A stretch of 64,000 bases of DNA from Bradyrhizobium aeschynomenes (GCF_013178945.1 NZ_JABFDM010000006.1:124001-188000); one strand, 5' to 3'; shown: positions 17,604-26,871, counted from the first letter of the stretch. Notes: a model not told the origin generated them from the sequence alone. Made by a program: numbers and translations.

Positions 17604-18638
17604 ATGACCATTCATAACGACGTCGTCGCGGCGATCGGCAACACGCCCCTGATCAAGCTCAAGCGCGCCTCGGAAGCGACCGGCTGCACCATTCTCGGCA
17701 AGGCCGAGTTCATGAATCCCGGCCAATCGGTCAAGGACCGCGCAGGCAAGTGGATGATCCTGGAAGCCGAGAAGCGCGGCGACCTCAAGCCGGGCGGCCT
17801 CGTGGTGGAAGCCACGGCCGGCAACACCGGCATCGGGCTCGCAGTGGTCGCCAGCGCACGCGGCTATCGCACCCTGATCGTGATTCCGGAGACGCAGAGC
17901 CAGGAAAAGAAGGACACGCTGCGGCTGTGCGGCGCGGAGCTGGTCGAGGTGCCGGCGTTGCCGTTCAGCAACCCCAACAACTACCAGCATGTCGGCCGCA
18001 GGCTCGCCGACGAGTTGCGCAGGACCGAGCCGAATGGCGTCCTGTTCGCCGACCAGTGGAATAACCTCGACAATGCCAAGGCTCATTACGAGTCGACGGG
18101 TCCGGAGATCTGGGAGCAGACCGGCGGCAAGGTCGACGGCTTCATCTGCGCGCTCGGGACCGGCGGCACGATCGCCGGAACGAGCCGGTATCTGAAGGAC
18201 AGGAACAAGAACATCGTGATCGCCTGCGCCGACCCGCATGGCTTTGCGATGTACGAATGGTTCAAGAACGGCGTGGTCAAATCCACGCCGGGCGACTCCA
18301 TCACCGAAGGCATCGGCATCGGCCGGGTGACGCCGGTGATCGAAACCGCGAAGGTCGACACGGCCTTCCTGATCTCGGACGAGGTCGCCATCAACACGAT
18401 CTACGACCTGGTGCAGCACGAGGGCCTGTGCCTGGGCGGGTCGAGCGGCGTCAATGTCGCCGGCGCGGTGGAGCTGGCAAAGCATCTCGGCCCGGGCCAC
18501 ACGATCGTGACCATCCTGTGCGACTCCGGCAACCGCTATCAGTCGAAACTGTACAATCCGGCCTTCATGCGCTCGAAGAACCTGCCAGTGCCGGAATGGC
18601 TGGAGCGCCGCAGCGGAATCAAGCCGCCCTTCGTGTGA
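17604..18638 (+). CDS. cysK: cysteine synthase A (O-acetylserine sulfhydrylase)
   Basis: 344-residue PLP enzyme that converts O-acetylserine and sulfide to cysteine in the cytoplasm. The PLP lysine lies in PGQSVKDRAGKW. The substrate loop TAGNTGIG and the phosphate-binding GTGGTIAGTSRYL are intact, as is the C-terminal LGGSSGVN segment. It is about 20 residues longer than E. coli CysK at the C-terminus, as is common in rhizobia. Together with the nearby cystathionine beta-lyase it gives a loose sulfur amino acid theme. It is convergent with the amino acid transporter operon. Confidence 0.92.
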   Translation: MTIHNDVVAAIGNTPLIKLKRASEATGCTILGKAEFMNPGQSVKDRAGKWMILEAEKRGDLKPGGLVVEATAGNTGIGLAVVASARGYRTLIVIPETQSQEKKDTLRLCGAELVEVPALPFSNPNNYQHVGRRLADELRRTEPNGVLFADQWNNLDNAKAHYESTGPEIWEQTGGKVDGFICALGTGGTIAGTSRYLKDRNKNIVIACADPHGFAMYEWFKNGVVKSTPGDSITEGIGIGRVTPVIETAKVDTAFLISDEVAINTIYDLVQHEGLCLGGSSGVNVAGAVELAKHLGPGHTIVTILCDSGNRYQSKLYNPAFMRSKNLPVPEWLERRSGIKPPFV

Positions 18639-18640
18639 GC

Positions 18641-18693
18641 GCGAGTAGCGAGTAGCGAGTAGCGAGTAGCGAGTAGCGAGTAGCGAGTAGCGA
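18641..18693. repeat. seven-copy heptanucleotide tandem repeat (GCGAGTA)n
   Basis: Seven perfect copies of GCGAGTA run from 18641 to 18689, with a partial eighth copy, starting 2 bp after the cysK stop. About 40 bp later, CTATTCGCTATTCGCC (18725-18741) is close to the reverse complement of two units, so the RNA could fold into a long imperfect hairpin between the convergent genes and help terminate transcription. Confidence 0.9.
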
Positions 18694-18746
18694 ACGGATC
18701 GTTCCTCGAATCGAGGCTCGCAATCCCTATTCGCTATTCGCCCTGG

Positions 18747-19490
18747 TCAATGCCGCAGGATCTGGCTCAGGAACAGCTTGCTGCGCGCATGCTGCGGATT
18801 GGCGAAGAACTCCTGCGGCGTGTTGGATTCGATGATCTGGCCGGCGTCCATGAACACGACGCGGTTGGCGACCTCGCGGGCGAAGCCCATCTCGTGGGTG
18901 ACGACCAGCATGGTCATGCCCTCCTTGGCGAGGTCCACCATCGTGTCGAGCACCTCCTTGACCATCTCGGGATCCAGCGCCGACGTCGGCTCGTCGAACA
19001 ACATGACCTTCGGGTTCATCGTCAGCGCGCGGGCGATGGCGACGCGCTGCTGCTGACCGCCAGACATCTGCCCCGGATATTTCTGCGCCTGGTGCGGGAT
19101 CTTGACCCGCTCCAGGAACTTCATCGCGGTCGCCTCGGCTTCCTTCTGGGGGATGTTGCGCACCCAGATCGGCGCCAGCGTGCAGTTCTCCAGCACGGTC
19201 AGATGCGGGAACAGGTTGAAGCTCTGGAACACCATGCCGACCTCGCGGCGGACCTCGTCGACCCGCTTGAGGTTGGGACCGAGATCGATGCCGTCGACAT
19301 TGATCTCGCCCTCCTGGAATTCCTCCAGCGCATTGATGCAGCGGATCAAGGTCGACTTGCCCGAGCCCGAGGGCCCGCAGATCACGATGCGCTCCCCCTT
19401 GGCGACGGACATGTTGATGTCCCGCAGGACGTGGAACTCACCATACCATTTGTTGAGGGCGGAAATGCTGACGATCGAATTTGCAGCCAT
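18747..19490 (-). CDS. aapP: general L-amino acid ABC transporter ATP-binding subunit
   Basis: 247-residue ABC ATPase of the polar amino acid group. Walker A is GPSGSGKST, the Q-loop is VFQSFNLFPH, the signature is MSGGQQQRVAIARAL, Walker B is VMLFDEPTSALD, and the switch histidine is in VVTHEMGFA. It is the last gene of the binding protein-permease-permease-ATPase operon, 25 bp after the second permease. The gene order and the large permeases mark it as the Aap/Bzt type, which imports a broad set of L-amino acids in rhizobia and Rhodobacter. Confidence 0.92.
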   Translation of the reverse strand: MAANSIVSISALNKWYGEFHVLRDINMSVAKGERIVICGPSGSGKSTLIRCINALEEFQEGEINVDGIDLGPNLKRVDEVRREVGMVFQSFNLFPHLTVLENCTLAPIWVRNIPQKEAEATAMKFLERVKIPHQAQKYPGQMSGGQQQRVAIARALTMNPKVMLFDEPTSALDPEMVKEVLDTMVDLAKEGMTMLVVTHEMGFAREVANRVVFMDAGQIIESNTPQEFFANPQHARSKLFLSQILRH

Positions 19491-19515
19491 TGATCTGTTA
19501 CTCGATGATCTCTGT

Positions 19516-21036
19516 TCAATTGCGCCGGTGCGCGTTGAGGCGGCGCTCGACCGACAGGGAGTAGCGTGACATGCCGAAGCAGAAGGCGAAGTAGATCAGT
19601 CCGGTGAAGGCAAAGCCGGTGAAGGCCGTCGTCGGGGTCGCCCACACCGGATCGGCGAACGAGGCCTTGAGGCTGCCGAGCAGGTCGAACAGCGCCACGA
19701 TCGACACCAGCGAGGTGTCCTTGAACAGCGAGATGAAGCTGTTGACGATGCCGGGAATGACATGGCGCAGCGCCTGCGGCAGCACGATGAAGCTCGTGGT
19801 CTTCCACCAGGACAGGCCGAGCGCGCTCGCCGCTTCCGCCTGGCCGCGTGGAATGGCCTGCAGGCCGCCACGGATCACCTCTGCCATGTAGGCGCCGGAG
19901 AACAGCGCGACGCCGATCAGCGCGCGCACCAGGCCGTCGACGCGCACATTGCCGGGCAGGAACAGCGGCAGCATGTAGGTGGCGAAGAACAGCACCGTGA
20001 TCAGCGGCACGCCGCGCACGAGCTCGATGAAGGCGATCGAAAAGATCCGGATCAGCGGAATCGTCGAACGCCGGCCGAGCGCCAGCGCGATTCCGATCGG
20101 CATCGAGGCGACGATGCCGATCACCGAGACGACCAGCGTCACCAGCATGCCGCCCCACAGCCGGGTGTCGACGATCGGAAGGCCGCCGCGATCGAGACCC
20201 ATGACGGCAATGACGATCGCGATGCCGACGAAGGTCGCGGCCGTCGCGATCACGCTGCGCAGCGCCCTGCTGCCGCCGCCGACCACGAATACGAGCGCGG
20301 TGACGGCGATGGCCGTGAGCGCGAGATCATTCCACACCGGCTGGTGGGATTGCTGCAGCTCATGGCGGATCCAGACCAGCGGCCAGATCACCAGGGATGC
20401 GAGGGTTCCGATCAGCAAGACGAGCTTGCCGAGCAGCCACAACAGCATGCCGACGACCGGCACGTTGGCGCCGGCGCGGATAAGCGCATTGCCGGCCGTA
20501 TCGATGCTCTCCACGAACAACTGCAACGTGCTCGTCGTCCAGCTCACGCCGAAGCCCGACAGGCCGCCGCCATACAGCAGAAAGAATGCGACCACCGGCA
20601 GCGCGACAAAGAACAGACCCGCATTCAGGCCCTTGGCCGGCAAACGGGGGATCAGCAGCGGCACCAGCAGCACCACCGCGAGCGCGTAGGTCAGATTGAC
20701 CCGCCAGCGCTCGGCGTCCGGATAGAAGCCGTACATGAACTGGCCGAACTTGGCCGTGACATAAGGCCAGCAGGCGCCGACCGCACGGCCGGCGTTATCC
20801 GCGAGACAGGCATCGCGATCCTTGCCGACCCAGACCGCATCCACCAGCATGAACTTCAAGGCGGGGATGACGGTGAACCAGATCAGCAGCGCGCTCACCA
20901 GCGTGAGCAGGATGTTGGTCGGCGAGTTCAGGAGCCGGGTGCGGACGAAACCGACGAAGCCCGTCGTCTTGACCGGCGCCGGCCGCTCCCCGGCCATGTC
21001 CTGACGAATGAAGGTCGAAGCGGTGATATCGGTCAT
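19516..21036 (-). CDS. aapM: general L-amino acid ABC transporter permease (AapM/BztC type)
   Basis: About 506 residues from ATG 21036 (MTDITASTF). The N-terminal half has several hydrophobic segments and a long periplasmic loop, as in BztC. The C-terminal half carries the permease EAA-type loop (EVIRGGLQAIPRGQAEAASALGLS). It pairs with AapQ to form the membrane channel. The reading frame stays open a further 23 codons upstream through a 15-bp tandem repeat, so a longer form with LAHDD-like repeats at its N-terminus is possible. I prefer 21036 because family members start near this point. Confidence 0.88.
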   Translation of the reverse strand: MTDITASTFIRQDMAGERPAPVKTTGFVGFVRTRLLNSPTNILLTLVSALLIWFTVIPALKFMLVDAVWVGKDRDACLADNAGRAVGACWPYVTAKFGQFMYGFYPDAERWRVNLTYALAVVLLVPLLIPRLPAKGLNAGLFFVALPVVAFFLLYGGGLSGFGVSWTTSTLQLFVESIDTAGNALIRAGANVPVVGMLLWLLGKLVLLIGTLASLVIWPLVWIRHELQQSHQPVWNDLALTAIAVTALVFVVGGGSRALRSVIATAATFVGIAIVIAVMGLDRGGLPIVDTRLWGGMLVTLVVSVIGIVASMPIGIALALGRRSTIPLIRIFSIAFIELVRGVPLITVLFFATYMLPLFLPGNVRVDGLVRALIGVALFSGAYMAEVIRGGLQAIPRGQAEAASALGLSWWKTTSFIVLPQALRHVIPGIVNSFISLFKDTSLVSIVALFDLLGSLKASFADPVWATPTTAFTGFAFTGLIYFAFCFGMSRYSLSVERRLNAHRRN

Positions 21037-21046
21037 GCGCCCATTC

Positions 21047-21106
21047 TCGTCATGCGCCAAATCTTCGTGCGCCAAATCGTCATGCGCCAAGCGTTCATGC
21101 ACCAAG
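21047..21106. repeat. four-copy 15-bp tandem repeat at the aapQ/aapM junction
   Basis: Four consecutive 15-bp units (21047-21061, 21062-21076, 21077-21091, 21092-21106) with consensus TCGTCATGCGCCAAA and one to four differences each. The leftmost is 11 bp from the aapM ATG, and the rightmost covers the aapQ stop codon. On the coding strand three units carry a CATGA start/stop-like motif and the fourth reads CACGA. Confidence 0.88.
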
Positions 21107-22300
21107 CCTCTTGCCGAGCCGCCAGCTGTAGAAGCTCATCATCGCGCTCGTGATGAGCGACAGCGCCAGATAGACACCCATGGTGATGCCGATGATCTCG
21201 ATGGCCTGTCCGGTCTGGCTCATGGTCGTGCCGGCGAACACCGAGACGAGGTCGGGATAGCCGATCGCGACCGCGAGCGACGAGTTCTTGGTCAGGTTCA
21301 GATACTGGTTGGTCAGCGGCGGTAGGATGACGCGCAGCGCCTGCGGCACGACGATCAGGCGCAGCACGGTGCCGCGGCTCAGCCCAAGCGAAAGCCCCGC
21401 TTCCATCTGTCCCTTGTGGACCGATAGAATGCCGGCGCGCACGACCTCGGCGATGAACGAGGCCGTGTACATGGTGAGCGCCAATGTCAGCGCGACGAGC
21501 TCGGGAATGATCCGGGAGCCGCCGGCGAAGTTGAAGCCCTTGAGCGCCGGCACTTCGAACGCGATGGGCGCGCCGAACACCACGATCGCAACGACCGGCA
21601 ATCCGACCAAGAGCCCCACCACATAGGGCCAGATCCGCATCGCGTGGCCGCGCACGAACAGCTCGTGCCGCGCATAGTAGTGCAGACCAATGGAGCCGAC
21701 GATCGCGACACCGAGCGCGATCAGGAACGGCATCAGGCCGGGCTCCTCGACCGGGCGCGGAACGATGAAGCCGCGATTGTTGAGGAAGAAGGTCGAGAAC
21801 AGCGAGATGCTCTGGCGCGGTCCGGGCAGCGCCGCCAGCACCGCAAGGTACCAGAACAGGATCTGGAACAGCAGCGGCAGGTTGCGGATCAACTCGACAT
21901 AGGCGCCGGAGACACGCGACAGCAGCGCGTTCGGCGACAGGCGGCCCAGCGCCACCAGGAAGCCGAGGATGGTCGCCAGCACGATGCCGATGACCGAGAC
22001 CAGCAGCGTGTTCAGGACGCCGACGATCAGCACGCGGCTATAGGTGTCGGACCCGGAATAGCTGATCAGAGTCTGGTTGACGTCGAAACCGGCCGTGTTG
22101 TTGAGGAACCCGAAGCCCGACGTGATGCGCTGGGCTGCGAGGTTGCTGCGTGCGTTGGCGACGATCTCATAACCAACCCACACCAGGACTGCGACGAACA
22201 GGATCTGCAGGATGATGCCGTTCCATCCTGCCTTGCCTCCGAGCATGCGCTTCAGACGAAGCCCATATTGCGGAGGCGGTAGCCTCGCTTCGATACTCAT
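21095..22300 (-). CDS. aapQ: general L-amino acid ABC transporter permease (AapQ/BztB type)
   Basis: 401 residues with about eight transmembrane segments and the binding-protein-dependent permease loop EVVRAGILSVHKGQMEAGLSLGLSRG. The N-terminal region (GFGFLNNTAGFDVNQTLISYS) is characteristic of AapQ/BztB. It lies 28 bp after the binding-protein gene and before AapM in the same leftward operon. Its last codon and stop fall inside the 15-bp tandem repeat. Confidence 0.92.
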   Translation of the reverse strand: MSIEARLPPPQYGLRLKRMLGGKAGWNGIILQILFVAVLVWVGYEIVANARSNLAAQRITSGFGFLNNTAGFDVNQTLISYSGSDTYSRVLIVGVLNTLLVSVIGIVLATILGFLVALGRLSPNALLSRVSGAYVELIRNLPLLFQILFWYLAVLAALPGPRQSISLFSTFFLNNRGFIVPRPVEEPGLMPFLIALGVAIVGSIGLHYYARHELFVRGHAMRIWPYVVGLLVGLPVVAIVVFGAPIAFEVPALKGFNFAGGSRIIPELVALTLALTMYTASFIAEVVRAGILSVHKGQMEAGLSLGLSRGTVLRLIVVPQALRVILPPLTNQYLNLTKNSSLAVAIGYPDLVSVFAGTTMSQTGQAIEIIGITMGVYLALSLITSAMMSFYSWRLGKRLGA

Positions 22301-22328
22301 TCGCCGCAGCCCCGATATCGTGCAGGTC

Positions 22329-23345
22329 TTAGCGGATCGGCGGTGCGTATTGCAGGCCGCCCTTGTTCCAGAGCTGGTTCAGACCGCGCGCGATCTGCAG
22401 CTTGGAGCCGGCGCCGACGTTGCGATCATACATCTCGCCGTAGTTGCCGACCGCCTTGACGATCCGCGAGAACCAGTCCTTGGTGAGGCCGAGCTGCTCG
22501 CCGAGATTGCCGTCGGTGCCGAAGGCGCGCTTGAACTCGGGCTTGTCGGACTTGGCCATCTCGTCGGCGTTCGCCTGGGTGACGCCGAGCTCCTCGGCCG
22601 TGATCAGCCCGAACAGCGTCCACTTGACGATATCGAACCACTGGTCGTCGCCGTGGCGGACCATCGGACCCAGCGGCTCCTTCGAGATCACCTCGGGCAG
22701 CACGACGTGATCGGCCGGATTGGAGAGCTTCAGGCGCTCGGCGTACAGACCCGAGACGTCGGTGGTGAACACGTCGCAGCGGCCGGACTCATAGGCCTTC
22801 ACGGTCTCGTCGGCGCCGGCGAACGCGATCACCTCGTACTTCATCTTGTTGGCCTTGAAGTAGTCGGCGAGGTTCTGCTCGGTCGTGGTGCCGGTCTGCA
22901 CGCAGACCGAGGCGCTGTTGAGCTCGAGCGCCGAATTGACCTTGAGGGCCTTCTTCACCATGAAGCCCTGGCCGTCATAGTAGGTCACGCCGGCGAAATT
23001 GGCGCCCAGCGAGGTGTCGCGCGAAAGGGTCCAGGTGGTGTTGCGCGACAGCACGTCGACTTCACCCGACTGCAGCGCGGTAAAGCGGTCCTTGGCGGAG
23101 AGCGGAACGAACTTGACCTTGGTCGGATCGTTGAAGATCGCAGCGGCGATGGCGCGGCAGACGTCGACGTCGAGCCCGGTCCAGTTGCCCTTGTCGTCGG
23201 GCGACGAGAAGCCCGGGAGGCCCTGGCTGACGCCGCAGGCGAGCATGCCGCGATCCTTGACGGTCTTCAGCGTTTCGGCCTGAGCGCCGACGCTCGCCAG
23301 CACCGGGGCGAGAGCAAGAGTGAGAGCCAGAGTGACGCATTTCAT
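22329..23345 (-). CDS. aapJ: general L-amino acid ABC transporter substrate-binding protein
   Basis: 338 residues with a Sec signal peptide (MKCVTLALTLALAPVLASVGAQA) and the family-3 solute-binding signature GFSSPDDKGNWTGLDVDVCRAIAAAIF. Conserved ligand-region residues of AapJ/BztA are present (SRNTTWTLSRDTSLG, CVQTGTTTEQNLADYF). It is the periplasmic receptor that feeds AapQM-P. It is the first gene of the operon, so the operon promoter should be in the 315-bp gap to the right, shared with the divergent metC-like gene. Confidence 0.93.
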   Translation of the reverse strand: MKCVTLALTLALAPVLASVGAQAETLKTVKDRGMLACGVSQGLPGFSSPDDKGNWTGLDVDVCRAIAAAIFNDPTKVKFVPLSAKDRFTALQSGEVDVLSRNTTWTLSRDTSLGANFAGVTYYDGQGFMVKKALKVNSALELNSASVCVQTGTTTEQNLADYFKANKMKYEVIAFAGADETVKAYESGRCDVFTTDVSGLYAERLKLSNPADHVVLPEVISKEPLGPMVRHGDDQWFDIVKWTLFGLITAEELGVTQANADEMAKSDKPEFKRAFGTDGNLGEQLGLTKDWFSRIVKAVGNYGEMYDRNVGAGSKLQIARGLNQLWNKGGLQYAPPIR

Positions 23346-23660
23346 AATACAGCCTTTCGCAAGTCGTCCTTGGGGAGCGATGAAATCTCAGCGCGTGGAT
23401 GGGCCGACCTGAATCCGCGTCTGCAAACGCCGTACCAACAATATGGCGTTCGCCATGCACAACGAAGCCGTGCATGCTTGATCGAGCGGAAATCGCGGCA
23501 AGCCCCTCAACGTGCAGCGATCGAATTGCGCCGGCATCACAGAACGACTGGCGGTCCGGGTCAAGGGGTTGACGGCCCTCTTCTGCATTCTGTTATTAAC
23601 CACCGCAGTCCGGCCCGATTTCAGCTATCCTTGCAGACCGAAAAGAGAAAAGACACGCGA
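23346..23660. promoter_or_regulatory. divergent promoter region, aap operon / cystathionine beta-lyase
   Basis: 315 bp between oppositely transcribed genes. An open frame runs rightward through the whole stretch, but it is only the unused upstream extension of the lyase frame. In rhizobia aap operons respond to nitrogen status; I could not find a convincing sigma-54 site here. Confidence 0.5.
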
Positions 23661-24854
23661 ATGGCATCATCGAACGACCCCGCTGCGGCGGTGCGACAAA
23701 ACGTCGAGACACGGCTGGTGACGGCGGGACGGGACACGAAGGCGCAGCACGGTTTCGTGAATCCTCCGGTCGTTCATGGCTCGACCGTTCTGTATCCGAC
23801 CGCAGAGGACCTGCACGCGCACCGCGGCGAATTCCAATATGGCCGTCACGGCACGCCGACGACGAAGGCGCTGCAGCAGGTGCTGATGGCGCTGGAGGGG
23901 CCGCAATGCGCCGGCGTCGGCATCGCGCCGTCGGGCCTGGGAGCCATTTCAACGACCCTGTTGTCGGTGCTCAAGGCCGGCGACCATGTGCTCGTCTGCG
24001 ACAGCATCTACCGCCCGACCCGCAATTTCTCCAACGGCATGCTGGCGCGCTACGGCGTCGAGACGACTTATTTCGACCCATTGATCGGCACAGGAATTGA
24101 GCAACTGCTCAAACCGAATACACGCGCGGTGGTTGTCGAGGCGCCCGGCTCGCAGTCGTTCGAAATGCCGGACATCCCGGCCATTGCGGCGGTCGCACAC
24201 GCTCATGGCGCGCTCGTCATCGACGACAACACCTGGGCCACGCCGCTGTACCACCGCTCGCTCGACCAGGGCGTCGACATCAGCATGCAGGCGGCCACCA
24301 AATACATCGGCGGCCACTCCGACATCATGTTCGGTACGATTTCGGCCAATGCGAAGGCTTGGCCTCTGATCTCCGAGGGCATCCGCCTGCTCGGTGTCTG
24401 CGCCGGCCCGGACGACGTGTTCCTCGCGTTGCGCGGCGTGCGGACGCTCGGGGTGCGCCTGGCCCAGCATCACCGGTCCGGCCTCGAGATGGCACGCTGG
24501 CTCGCCGCACGCCCCGAAGTGATCACGGTGCTGCACCCGGCGCTTGAGAGCCATCCCGGGCACGCGATCTGGAAGCGCGACTTCACCGGCGCCTCCGGCC
24601 TGTTCAGCATCGTGTTGCAACCGAAGCCGCAGGTGGCCGTTGATGCCATGCTCGATTCGCTGACCCTGTTCGGCATGGGCTACTCCTGGGGCGGCTTCGA
24701 GAGCCTGGCAATCCCGTTCGACTGCGCCAGCTACCGCACCGCGACGACCTGGTCCCCCGGTGGTCCGACGCTGCGGCTGCACATCGGCCTTGAGAATACC
24801 GACGACCTCAAGGCCGATCTCGATCGCGGCTTTGCCGCGTTCAACGCGGCCTGA
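23661..24854 (+). CDS. metC: cystathionine beta-lyase
   Basis: 397-residue Cys/Met-metabolism PLP enzyme. It shows GEFQYGRHGTPT near the N-terminus, the PLP-ring and phosphate region SGLGAISTTLLS, the aspartate in DNTWATP, and the lysine Schiff base in QAATKYIGGHSDIMFG. The SWGGFESLAIPF segment near the C-terminus favours cystathionine beta-lyase over gamma-synthase. It yields homocysteine for methionine synthesis. The frame is open far upstream, but the family N-terminus and an AAAGAGAAAAG purine stretch place the start at 23661. Confidence 0.9.
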   Translation: MASSNDPAAAVRQNVETRLVTAGRDTKAQHGFVNPPVVHGSTVLYPTAEDLHAHRGEFQYGRHGTPTTKALQQVLMALEGPQCAGVGIAPSGLGAISTTLLSVLKAGDHVLVCDSIYRPTRNFSNGMLARYGVETTYFDPLIGTGIEQLLKPNTRAVVVEAPGSQSFEMPDIPAIAAVAHAHGALVIDDNTWATPLYHRSLDQGVDISMQAATKYIGGHSDIMFGTISANAKAWPLISEGIRLLGVCAGPDDVFLALRGVRTLGVRLAQHHRSGLEMARWLAARPEVITVLHPALESHPGHAIWKRDFTGASGLFSIVLQPKPQVAVDAMLDSLTLFGMGYSWGGFESLAIPFDCASYRTATTWSPGGPTLRLHIGLENTDDLKADLDRGFAAFNAA

Positions 24855-24975
24855 CCATACCGCCTGCAGGACAGAGCGCCGCCGGATCGAGCAACCGTGG
24901 CCGACAAATTGGCGTTGATCCCCCACCAATTGGGCGTAGCCTTCGCCTGAACACACGTGGGAATGAACGCGAATC

Positions 24976-26670
24976 ATGGTTCTGCTCGATCTGATGGGCG
25001 GCGTAGCGCTGCTGCTGTGGGGCCTGCACATGGTCCACAGCGGCATCCTGCGCGCCTTTGGCCCGGATCTGCGGCTGCTGCTGTCACGTGCGCTACGAAA
25101 CCGGTTCACCGCGCTCGCCGCCGGGCTCGGCCTCACCGCGCTGCTCCAGAGCAGCACGGCGACCGCGCTGATCACCACGTCCTTCGCAGCGGAAGGTCTG
25201 GTCGGGCTGGTCCCGGCGCTGGCCATCATGCTCGGCGCCAATATCGGCACCACGCTGATCGTCCAGGTGCTGTCCTTCAACGTGGCGGCGGTCGCACCGA
25301 TCCTGTTCGTACTCGGGCTGGTGGCGTTCCGCAGCGGACCCAGGTCACGAATCAAGGACATCGGCCGGGTATCGATCGGCCTCGGCCTGATGCTGCTCTC
25401 GCTCCACATCCTGATCGACACGCTGGCGCCGGCCGAGGAAGCGCCGGCCATGCGCGTGTTCATGCAGGCCATCACCGCCGACGCGACGCTGTGCATCATC
25501 TTCGGTGCGGTCGTGACCTGGATCGTGCATTCGAGCGTCGCCAGCGTGCTGCTGGTCATGTCGCTGGCCTATGCGCATTTCATCACGGCCGATGCGGCGC
25601 TGGCGCTGGTGCTCGGCGCCAATCTCGGCAGCGCGGTCAATCCCGTGTTCGAGGGGGCGCGCCGAGACAATCCCGCGAGCTATCGTCTGCCCGTCGGCAA
25701 TCTCCTCAACCGCATCATCGGCGTGGCGCTGATTGCGCCTTTCCTGCATCCGCTGGCCGCACAACTGCAGCTCTGGCAGCCGGATCTGTCGAAGCTGACC
25801 GCACAGTTTCACATGGCCTTCAACCTCGGGACGGCGGTGGTCTTCATCGGCCTGCTCGGCGGCATGGAGAAGCTGCTCGTCAGACTGTTTCCGGACCGTC
25901 CGGCGGAAATCGATCCGGCCAAGCCGCGCTATCTCGACGAGACCGCGCTGGAAACCCCGTCGCTGGCGCTCGCCGATGCGGCGCGCGAGGCGTTGCGCAT
26001 GGGCGACCTGGTCGAGACCATGTTGCGCAACGTGATGACCGCGATGATGACCAATGATCGCGGCCTCGTCGATCAGGTCTCGCGTACGGACAACATCGTC
26101 GATCGGCTCGATGAGGCGATCAAGCTCTACATCACCAAGCTGACCCGCGGCAGCCTGGACGAGCGCGAGGGCAAGCGCGCGATGGAGATCATCTCCTTCG
26201 CGATCAACCTCGAGCACATCGGCGACATCATCGACAAGAACCTCAGCGAGCTCGCGACCAAGAAGATCAAGCGCCGATTCCAGTTCTCGATCGAAGGCGC
26301 CGAGGAGTTGCAGGCGTTCCACCGCCAGATCATGGAATCGCTGCGCATCGCCTTCGGCATCTTCATGTCGGGCGATGCCCAGCCGGCCCATCGACTGCTC
26401 GACCAGAAGGCCGAGCTCCGCAACGCCGAGCTCGCCGCCACCGAGCGGCATCTGGAGCGCCTGCGCGAGGGCCGCTCGGAAACGCTGGAGACCACCTCAT
26501 TGCATCTCGACGTGCTGCGCGATCTCCGGCGCATCCACTCGCACATCTGCTCGGTCGCTTATCCGGTGCTGGATGCGGCCGGCGAGCTCGCAAGCCGCCG
26601 CGGCGAAACGACCGACAGCGTTCCAACCGTCGCCGTGCCCGCCTCGTCCGCGCAGCCGCTGCCGCGCTGA
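24976..26670 (+). CDS. Na/Pi cotransporter family protein with C-terminal PhoU domain
   Basis: 564 residues. Two inverted Na/Pi-cotransporter repeats are visible through the glutamine-serine-rich signature (TALLQSSTATALITTSF in the first, VTWIVHSSVASVLLVMS in the second) within about eight to nine helices (residues 1-310). From about residue 340 a helical PhoU-like domain follows (ALRMGDLVETMLRNVMTAM, INLEHIGDIIDKNLSEL). It probably imports or exports phosphate with sodium across the inner membrane. It stands alone, 121 bp after metC, and is convergent with the LABN gene. Confidence 0.88.
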   Translation: MVLLDLMGGVALLLWGLHMVHSGILRAFGPDLRLLLSRALRNRFTALAAGLGLTALLQSSTATALITTSFAAEGLVGLVPALAIMLGANIGTTLIVQVLSFNVAAVAPILFVLGLVAFRSGPRSRIKDIGRVSIGLGLMLLSLHILIDTLAPAEEAPAMRVFMQAITADATLCIIFGAVVTWIVHSSVASVLLVMSLAYAHFITADAALALVLGANLGSAVNPVFEGARRDNPASYRLPVGNLLNRIIGVALIAPFLHPLAAQLQLWQPDLSKLTAQFHMAFNLGTAVVFIGLLGGMEKLLVRLFPDRPAEIDPAKPRYLDETALETPSLALADAAREALRMGDLVETMLRNVMTAMMTNDRGLVDQVSRTDNIVDRLDEAIKLYITKLTRGSLDEREGKRAMEIISFAINLEHIGDIIDKNLSELATKKIKRRFQFSIEGAEELQAFHRQIMESLRIAFGIFMSGDAQPAHRLLDQKAELRNAELAATERHLERLREGRSETLETTSLHLDVLRDLRRIHSHICSVAYPVLDAAGELASRRGETTDSVPTVAVPASSAQPLPR

Positions 26671-26700
26671 GCGTCCCGCCATCGGCATCTGCTATCTTCC

Positions 26701-26846
26701 CGTCATTCCGGGGCAATGGTCGAAGGGTATACGCAACGCGGCTGCGATTCGGCGATTGAACCCGGAATCTGCTTGTCGTTGAAAACTGACGCAAGCCGAT
26801 CTCGAGATTCCGGGTTCAAGGCCTGCGGCCTTGCCCCGGAATGACG
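26701..26846. repeat. nested inverted repeat between convergent genes (dispersed-element type)
   Basis: Outer arms CGTCATTCCGGGGCAA (26701-26716) and TTGCCCCGGAATGACG (26831-26846) are perfect complements. Inner arms TTGAACCCGGAATCT (26756-26770) and AGATTCCGGGTTCAA (26805-26819) are also perfect. The structure resembles a dispersed intergenic palindrome I recall from Bradyrhizobium and relatives. It may also terminate transcription for both convergent units. Confidence 0.85.
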
Positions 26847-26871
26847 TAGTGGCGCGAGGCCCCCGCCCCGC

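Noticed and set aside
18639..18746. Heptamer array as a short coding repeat
   Set aside because: It begins after the cysK stop codon and no frame with a start codon and ribosome site covers it.
22212..23660. Upstream extension of the cystathionine beta-lyase frame (about 480 extra codons)
   Set aside because: It lies antisense to aapJ and across the intergenic gap, with no family similarity; the PLP enzyme starts at 23661.
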